From the NCBI GenBank assembly GCA_902611265.1, contig CACLYY010000003.1, positions 1 to 64,000 of the forward strand: a DNA stretch of 64,000 bases, read 5' to 3'. Source of the stretch: an uncultured Pelagibacteraceae bacterium (GTDB lineage Bacteria > Pseudomonadota > Alphaproteobacteria > Pelagibacterales > Pelagibacteraceae). Positions 60,042-64,000 of the stretch are shown piece after piece; within the stretch, counting starts at the first letter, position 1; each line of letters starts with the position of its first letter. A program made the position numbers and the translations under genes. Below the pieces are notes generated by a model. It was not told the origin of the DNA. It saw nothing but the letters and a program-made list of their open reading frames with translations, and ran no database searches.

Positions 60042-60904
60042 TAATTTACCTCCTCTTTCTTTTTATATAATATCATTACGACACCAAATATTATTACTAC
60101 TCCTCCAATAAATAATTCACTAGTTGGTTTCTCGCCTAATAAAAATATTGCTGCAAGCAATCCAGTCGGCGGTATACCCATAGTTACTATAGGTAACACT
60201 TTGTATAACGGATTATTTTTTAGAACATAATAAAAGCATCCATAAGTTATAGGTTGCATAATAAATCCAATGTAAAAAGCTATTAACCAATGATTAAATT
60301 TAGCAGTTGATAAATATGATATTGTATCACCTTCAATTACTGCAGAAATTAATATTAAAGTGGGTCCGGAAAATAATGCAAGCCAAGCAACTAAAGCTAA
60401 AGGATTAATTTCTTTACTCAAAGGTTTAACAATCACTTGACCGAGTGCCCATATTGCTGAACCTAGAATAGTAAGAGCGATACCAAATAGCTTTCCATCT
60501 AAATTAGGTGAGCCAGTTAAAATATAAACTCCTATAAAGGCAATTCCAATTCCAACTAAAGCTCTTAAAGTTGGTTTCTCTTTCAACATGAAAAAAGCAA
60601 ATATAACCCCAAATGGAACTTCTGTTTGTACTAATAATACTGCCGCTGATGCATCTATAAAATTTAAACCAGTATAGGTAATGCTGTATTGTAAGGTGTT
60701 TGCTATAAATGAAGCAAAAAAGATTTTTTTTAAGAAACCTTTTGGAATTGGAAACCACCAAATTAAAATAGAAGCAGCAAAAATAAATCTTAATCCCATT
60801 AAAAGTATTGGAGGAAAAGATTCAAAAGCAGGTTTTGCAATTACAAAACCAAAACCTAAAAAGATAGGAACAAGTGATGCAACTAGAGTGTCTTTAAAAT
60901 TCAT
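60041..60904 (-). CDS. EamA/DMT-family transporter
   Basis: A 287-residue ten-helix EamA protein (TLVASLVPIFLGFGFVIAKPAFE opening; IALTILGSAIWALGQVIVKPL second repeat). It heads the minus-strand operon EamA, dehydrogenase, ALDH, VOC, methyltransferase, MsrA, beta-lactamase-like. It is divergent from the EutA-like gene, with 60 bp between, which must hold promoters for both; I see no strong consensus there. The substrate may be shared with the pathway enzymes it is co-translated with. Confidence 0.88.
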   Translation of the reverse strand: MNFKDTLVASLVPIFLGFGFVIAKPAFESFPPILLMGLRFIFAASILIWWFPIPKGFLKKIFFASFIANTLQYSITYTGLNFIDASAAVLLVQTEVPFGVIFAFFMLKEKPTLRALVGIGIAFIGVYILTGSPNLDGKLFGIALTILGSAIWALGQVIVKPLSKEINPLALVAWLALFSGPTLILISAVIEGDTISYLSTAKFNHWLIAFYIGFIMQPITYGCFYYVLKNNPLYKVLPIVTMGIPPTGLLAAIFLLGEKPTSELFIGGVVIIFGVVMILYKKKEEVN

Positions 60905-60964
60905 TCAATTCATTTAATATTAATGATTATTCAAGAACTTATGATATATTCTCTTTTTTAAATT

Positions 60965-61705
60965 ATGAATTCAACAAAAATAGAACCAAAATACATAAGT
61001 AAATCAAATCCACGAGTTGGCCTTATTGCTCTTGCAAGTGATTTTATGATTGAGAGAGATTTTATTAATGTAATAAAGGATAGAGAAATTGATTTTTTTG
61101 TTAATAGAATAGAGTGCTATAATCCTTTAACAAAAGAAAATCTGATTAAAATGTCAGATAAAGTAACTGATGTTGCAAAAGATATTCTTCCAGACCAGGA
61201 TATAGACTGTGTTGTCTATGGATGCACTTCAGGAACAATAGCTGCGGGTTACAATTCTATAGAACAAAAGGTAAAAGCAGCAAAACCAATGGCAGAGGTT
61301 ACAACACCAAGTACTGCTGCTATAAAAGCTTTAAAGAAATTAAATATAAGTAAGCTTTGTTTATTTACTCCATACAGTAAAAAACTTAATGATGATGTTA
61401 TAGAATATTTTAAATCTGAAGGATTTGAAATAACTTCCAATTCTTATTTTGATATAGAGGCAGACTACGATATCGGTAAAGTAGATCAAAATTATTTGTA
61501 TGATGTGTTGTCTAAAATAGATTTAAACGGCGCGGAAGCATTATTTGTATCTTGTACAGCTTTACCAGTACTACCAATAATTGATAAACTTGAAAAAAAA
61601 TTAAATACAATTGTTTTATCAAGTAACCAGGCTTTAATCTGGGATACTCTAGTCCAAATAAATAAAAATAATCTAGTTGAAGGTTTTGGAAAATTATTCA
61701 AATAG
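60965..61705 (+). CDS. Maleate isomerase/Asp-Glu racemase superfamily protein (EutA-like)
   Basis: A 246-residue protein of the Asp/Glu racemase fold. Two catalytic cysteines are in place, C87 in YGCTSGT and C197 in VSCTALP, as in maleate isomerase and arylmalonate decarboxylase relatives. RVGLIALASDFMIERDF and TTPSTAAIKALKKL fit the same group. In ectoine-degrading bacteria a protein of this family, EutA, is encoded beside the ectoine hydrolase gene, and the next gene here (6 bp away) is a strong DoeA match. That context favours EutA over a true maleate isomerase. Activity is unproven. Confidence 0.78.
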   Translation: MNSTKIEPKYISKSNPRVGLIALASDFMIERDFINVIKDREIDFFVNRIECYNPLTKENLIKMSDKVTDVAKDILPDQDIDCVVYGCTSGTIAAGYNSIEQKVKAAKPMAEVTTPSTAAIKALKKLNISKLCLFTPYSKKLNDDVIEYFKSEGFEITSNSYFDIEADYDIGKVDQNYLYDVLSKIDLNGAEALFVSCTALPVLPIIDKLEKKLNTIVLSSNQALIWDTLVQINKNNLVEGFGKLFK

Positions 61706-61711
61706 AAATTT

Positions 61712-62881
61712 ATGTCATTTGCCAAAGAGGAATACAAACAAAGATTAAAAAAAGTCCAGTCAATGATGGAAAAAAAAGGCATTGAACTTTTAATTTCTCA
61801 TGACACTAATAATATGAACTATTTGACTGGTTATGATGCATGGTCTTTTTATTATGCTCAATGTGCAATTGTTCATATAAATGCAGACGAACCTCTTTGT
61901 TTTGTAAGAGCACAAGATGCTGGAGGCGCTTATATAAAAACTTATCTTAAAGATGAAAATATAATTGTTTATGACGAAAATTATATTCACAAATGGCCAA
62001 AACATCCTTATGACTATTTAGTAAAAATAATTAAAGATAGAAAATGGGATAAACTTTCAATTGGTGTTGAAATGGATGCCCATTACTTCACAGCTTTTTG
62101 CTATGAAAAGATAAAACAAGGTTTACCAAACGCAAAAATTAAAGACTCAGAACGTTTAGTCAACTGGGCAAGATTTGCAAAATCTGATGCAGAAATAAAA
62201 TATATGAAAAATGCTGCATTGATTTCAGAAAAAGGGATGAAAACTGCAATGGAAGTAATTAAACCTGGTGTAAGACAATGCGATGCTGTTGGAGAAATTC
62301 AAAAAACTTTATTTTATGGGACACCAAAGTTTGGAGGAGAATATTCGAGTATTGCAACACTCCTTCCAACAGGGAAGGGAACCTCAGCTTCACATTTAAC
62401 CGCTACTCAAGATAAGTTTGTTGAGGGTGAAGCAACAATTGTAGAGTTATCTGGAGTTTACAAAAGATATCATGCTCCAATGGCAAGAACTGTTTTGTTA
62501 GGAAAACCTGATCAACTAAAAATTGATACGATGAAAAAGACTATTGAAGCTCTAGAAGCTGGAATTAAAGTAACAAAAGCTGGAAATACTGCAAATGATG
62601 TTGCTCAAGCATTTTGGGGAGTTTTAGACAAATATGGAATAGAGAAAAAGTCTAGAACAGGTTACTCAATTGGTATTGGTTACCCACCAGACTGGGGTGA
62701 ACATACTTTAAATATATATAAAGAAGAAATGACAGAATTAGTTCCAAATTCTTGTTTTCATATGATAGCTGTAATGCAATTTGGTGATTGGGGAGTCGAA
62801 GCATCAGAATCTATAAGAGTTACTGACAATGGATGTGAATTATTTTGTAATTATCCAAAAGAGCTAAATATAAAGAGTTAA
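61712..62881 (+). CDS. doeA: Ectoine hydrolase DoeA (M24-family, pita-bread fold)
   Basis: The 389-residue protein has the creatinase/Xaa-Pro-peptidase layout: an N-terminal domain with ISHDTNNMNYLTGYDAWSFY and a C-terminal pita-bread domain. TLLPTGKGTSASHLT, VYKRYHAPMARTV and SRTGYSIGIGYPPDWGEHTL resemble the ectoine hydrolase DoeA of halophiles more than generic peptidases. The usual Asp/Asp/His metal ligands of M24 peptidases are not all kept, as in creatinase-like members. DoeA opens the ectoine ring to N-acetyl-diaminobutyrate. It lies between the EutA-like gene and an ABC ATPase gene on the same strand. Confidence 0.85.
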   Translation: MSFAKEEYKQRLKKVQSMMEKKGIELLISHDTNNMNYLTGYDAWSFYYAQCAIVHINADEPLCFVRAQDAGGAYIKTYLKDENIIVYDENYIHKWPKHPYDYLVKIIKDRKWDKLSIGVEMDAHYFTAFCYEKIKQGLPNAKIKDSERLVNWARFAKSDAEIKYMKNAALISEKGMKTAMEVIKPGVRQCDAVGEIQKTLFYGTPKFGGEYSSIATLLPTGKGTSASHLTATQDKFVEGEATIVELSGVYKRYHAPMARTVLLGKPDQLKIDTMKKTIEALEAGIKVTKAGNTANDVAQAFWGVLDKYGIEKKSRTGYSIGIGYPPDWGEHTLNIYKEEMTELVPNSCFHMIAVMQFGDWGVEASESIRVTDNGCELFCNYPKELNIKS

Positions 62882-62926
62882 TTAACTGTTGCAAATAACA
62901 TAACTAAATGTTTTAAAAACTATCTT

Positions 62927-64000
62927 ATGTCAAAAAAAGCTGATTTCGTAAAATTTGATAAAGTAGACAAAAGTTACGACGGAAAAGTATTAGTAGTAAA
63001 AGATCTGAATTTAGATATTGAAGAAGGCGAGTTTGTAACAATGCTTGGACCTTCTGGTTCAGGAAAAACGACATGTTTAATGATGCTTGCTGGTTTTGAA
63101 ACTCCAACCAATGGAGAAATATTTTTAGATAATAATCCAATTTCTAATATTCCACCACATAAAAGAGGGATCGGAATGGTTTTTCAAAACTATGCTTTAT
63201 TTCCTCACATGACAGTCTTTGAAAATTTAGCATTTCCGTTAAAGGTAAGAAAAATGTCTCAAGAGGACATAGAGAAAAAAGTAGACAAAGCTTTATCAAT
63301 GGTCTCACTGGGTGGATTTGCAAACAGAATGCCTGGTCAACTGTCAGGTGGTCAACAACAAAGAGTTGCAGTTGCGAGAGCTTTAGTTTTTGATCCAGCT
63401 GTTGTTTTAATGGATGAACCTTTAGGGGCGTTGGATAAAAATTTAAGAGAAAGCATGCAATACGAAATTAAACACATTCATGAAAATATTGGTGTAACAG
63501 TAGTTTATGTAACTCATGATCAGGGTGAGGCTTTAACGATGTCAAATAGGATTGCGGTATTTAATGATGGTAAAGTTCAACAACTATCAAGCCCTGATAA
63601 GTTATATGAAGAACCAGTTAACTCTTTTGTTGCAGAATTCATTGGCGAAAATAATACTTTTGGTGGAGAAATTTCTGAAATTTCAAATGGAACATGTAAA
63701 GTTAAATTAGAAAAGGGTGAGATAATTGCTAATCCAATTTCAGTTAAATCTGTTGGAGAAAAAACTACAGTATCAATCAGACCAGAGCGAGCATTGATTA
63801 ACCCTAAAGATAAAATGGATAATAATCAAAAAGGAAAAATTGAGGAAGTCATTTATCATGGGGATCATACTAGAGTTAGATTAAATTTACTTGGTAATTC
63901 AGAATTTATATTGAAAGTTCCAAATAGTTCTCAAAACCTAGATATAAAACTTGGTAATGAAATTAATATTGGTTGGAACAGTCATGACGCTAGAGCTTTA
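62927..64000 (+). CDS. PotA/UgpC-type ABC transporter ATPase, cut by window end
   Basis: An ATG at 62927 opens a frame that runs to the last base without a stop (358 codons), so the gene continues beyond the window. Walker A is GPSGSGKTT at 41-49, then VFQNYALFPHMTV, signature LSGGQQQRVAVARAL, Walker B LMDEPLGALDK, switch VTHDQGEA and a C-terminal TOBE domain with SIRPERA. This matches PotA-like importers of polyamines and other solutes. The C-terminus seen (GWNSHDARAL) is close to the usual end. It starts 45 bp after doeA, so it could serve an ectoine or polyamine importer encoded further on. Confidence 0.9.
   Translation, partial: MSKKADFVKFDKVDKSYDGKVLVVKDLNLDIEEGEFVTMLGPSGSGKTTCLMMLAGFETPTNGEIFLDNNPISNIPPHKRGIGMVFQNYALFPHMTVFENLAFPLKVRKMSQEDIEKKVDKALSMVSLGGFANRMPGQLSGGQQQRVAVARALVFDPAVVLMDEPLGALDKNLRESMQYEIKHIHENIGVTVVYVTHDQGEALTMSNRIAVFNDGKVQQLSSPDKLYEEPVNSFVAEFIGENNTFGGEISEISNGTCKVKLEKGEIIANPISVKSVGEKTTVSIRPERALINPKDKMDNNQKGKIEEVIYHGDHTRVRLNLLGNSEFILKVPNSSQNLDIKLGNEINIGWNSHDARAL

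Noticed and set aside
61712..62881. DMSP lyase DddP or a proline peptidase.
   Set aside because: The fold is shared, but the YPPDWGEHTL and LTGYDAWSFY segments fit ectoine hydrolase, and M24 metal ligands are not all present.
62925..63140. A 71-residue minus-strand frame.
   Set aside because: It is the shadow of the PotA-like ATPase, whose motifs are on the plus strand.
1..64000. tRNA, rRNA, CRISPR arrays, insertion sequences, prophage or attachment sites.
   Set aside because: No cloverleaf, spaced repeat array, transposase or integrase was seen; gaps are too short to hide larger elements.

Overview
The window is 64 kb of very A+T-rich DNA (roughly 70% A+T by eye) packed with 58 protein genes. 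Gaps are usually 0-10 bp and none exceeds about 120 bp. Gene content is typical of a streamlined, carbon-scavenging marine alphaproteobacterium of the SAR11/Pelagibacterales type: two branched-chain amino-acid (Liv) ABC systems, a glycine-betaine ABC system, six EamA-type DMT transporters, two LysE-type exporters, many 2-oxoglutarate (2OG)/Fe(II) oxygenases and many small catabolic operons. The assignment is an inference from composition and content, because no rRNA, tRNA or other phylogenetic marker lies in the window. I see no mobile element, CRISPR array, tRNA, rRNA or recognisable transcription-factor gene.

Layout. (1) 1-8230 (+): the end of a D-amino-acid dehydrogenase-like flavoprotein, a fused indolepyruvate oxidoreductase, an EamA transporter, a D-2-hydroxyacid dehydrogenase, an HDAC-like deacetylase, MsrB and a DUF1479 oxygenase. 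(2) 8232-8814 (-): glutaredoxin and a DUF2805 protein, followed by a LysE exporter on +. (3) 9637-22122 (+): livJHMGF, azlCD, a secreted pentapeptide-repeat protein, glutarate hydroxylase glaH, a ProC-like reductase, a second liv set (livGFHM) and a LysE/ArgO exporter. A second binding protein faces this block on the minus strand. (4) 23431-29992 (-): a six-gene catabolic operon: LLM flavin monooxygenase, ThDP enzyme, DUF1185, alpha/beta hydrolase, aldehyde dehydrogenase, EamA. (5) 30094-36523 (-): 2OG oxygenase, EamA, GMC oxidoreductase, TauD-like oxygenase, thioesterase, CitE-like lyase and class II aldolase. Divergent from it (36559-40238, +) are a BKACE enzyme, L-carnitine dehydrogenase, a second LLM and a second alpha/beta hydrolase. 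(6) 40243-49212: SDR, 2OG oxygenase, ProV, gamma-butyrobetaine hydroxylase, a GDPD, ProX, a double-length fused ProW and a second ProV. (7) 49205-60904: iron-dependent alcohol dehydrogenase, amidase, two homocysteine methyltransferases, a class C beta-lactamase-like hydrolase, MsrA, VOC protein, aldehyde dehydrogenase, 3-hydroxyisobutyrate-dehydrogenase-type enzyme and three EamA transporters. (8) 60965-64000 (+): a maleate-isomerase/EutA-like enzyme, an ectoine hydrolase (DoeA) and a PotA-like ABC ATPase cut by the window end.

How it fits together. The clearest pathway is conversion of gamma-butyrobetaine to L-carnitine (43044-44177), to 3-dehydrocarnitine (37446-38390), to betainyl-CoA plus acetoacetate (36559-37446), to glycine betaine (34466-34933), beside a betaine-type ABC importer and two methyltransferases that could accept betaine methyl groups. 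A second theme is ectoine use at the right end. The best candidate for something undescribed is the pair of LLM-monooxygenase/alpha-beta-hydrolase modules, one of which sits with a ThDP enzyme, DUF1185 and an aldehyde dehydrogenase.
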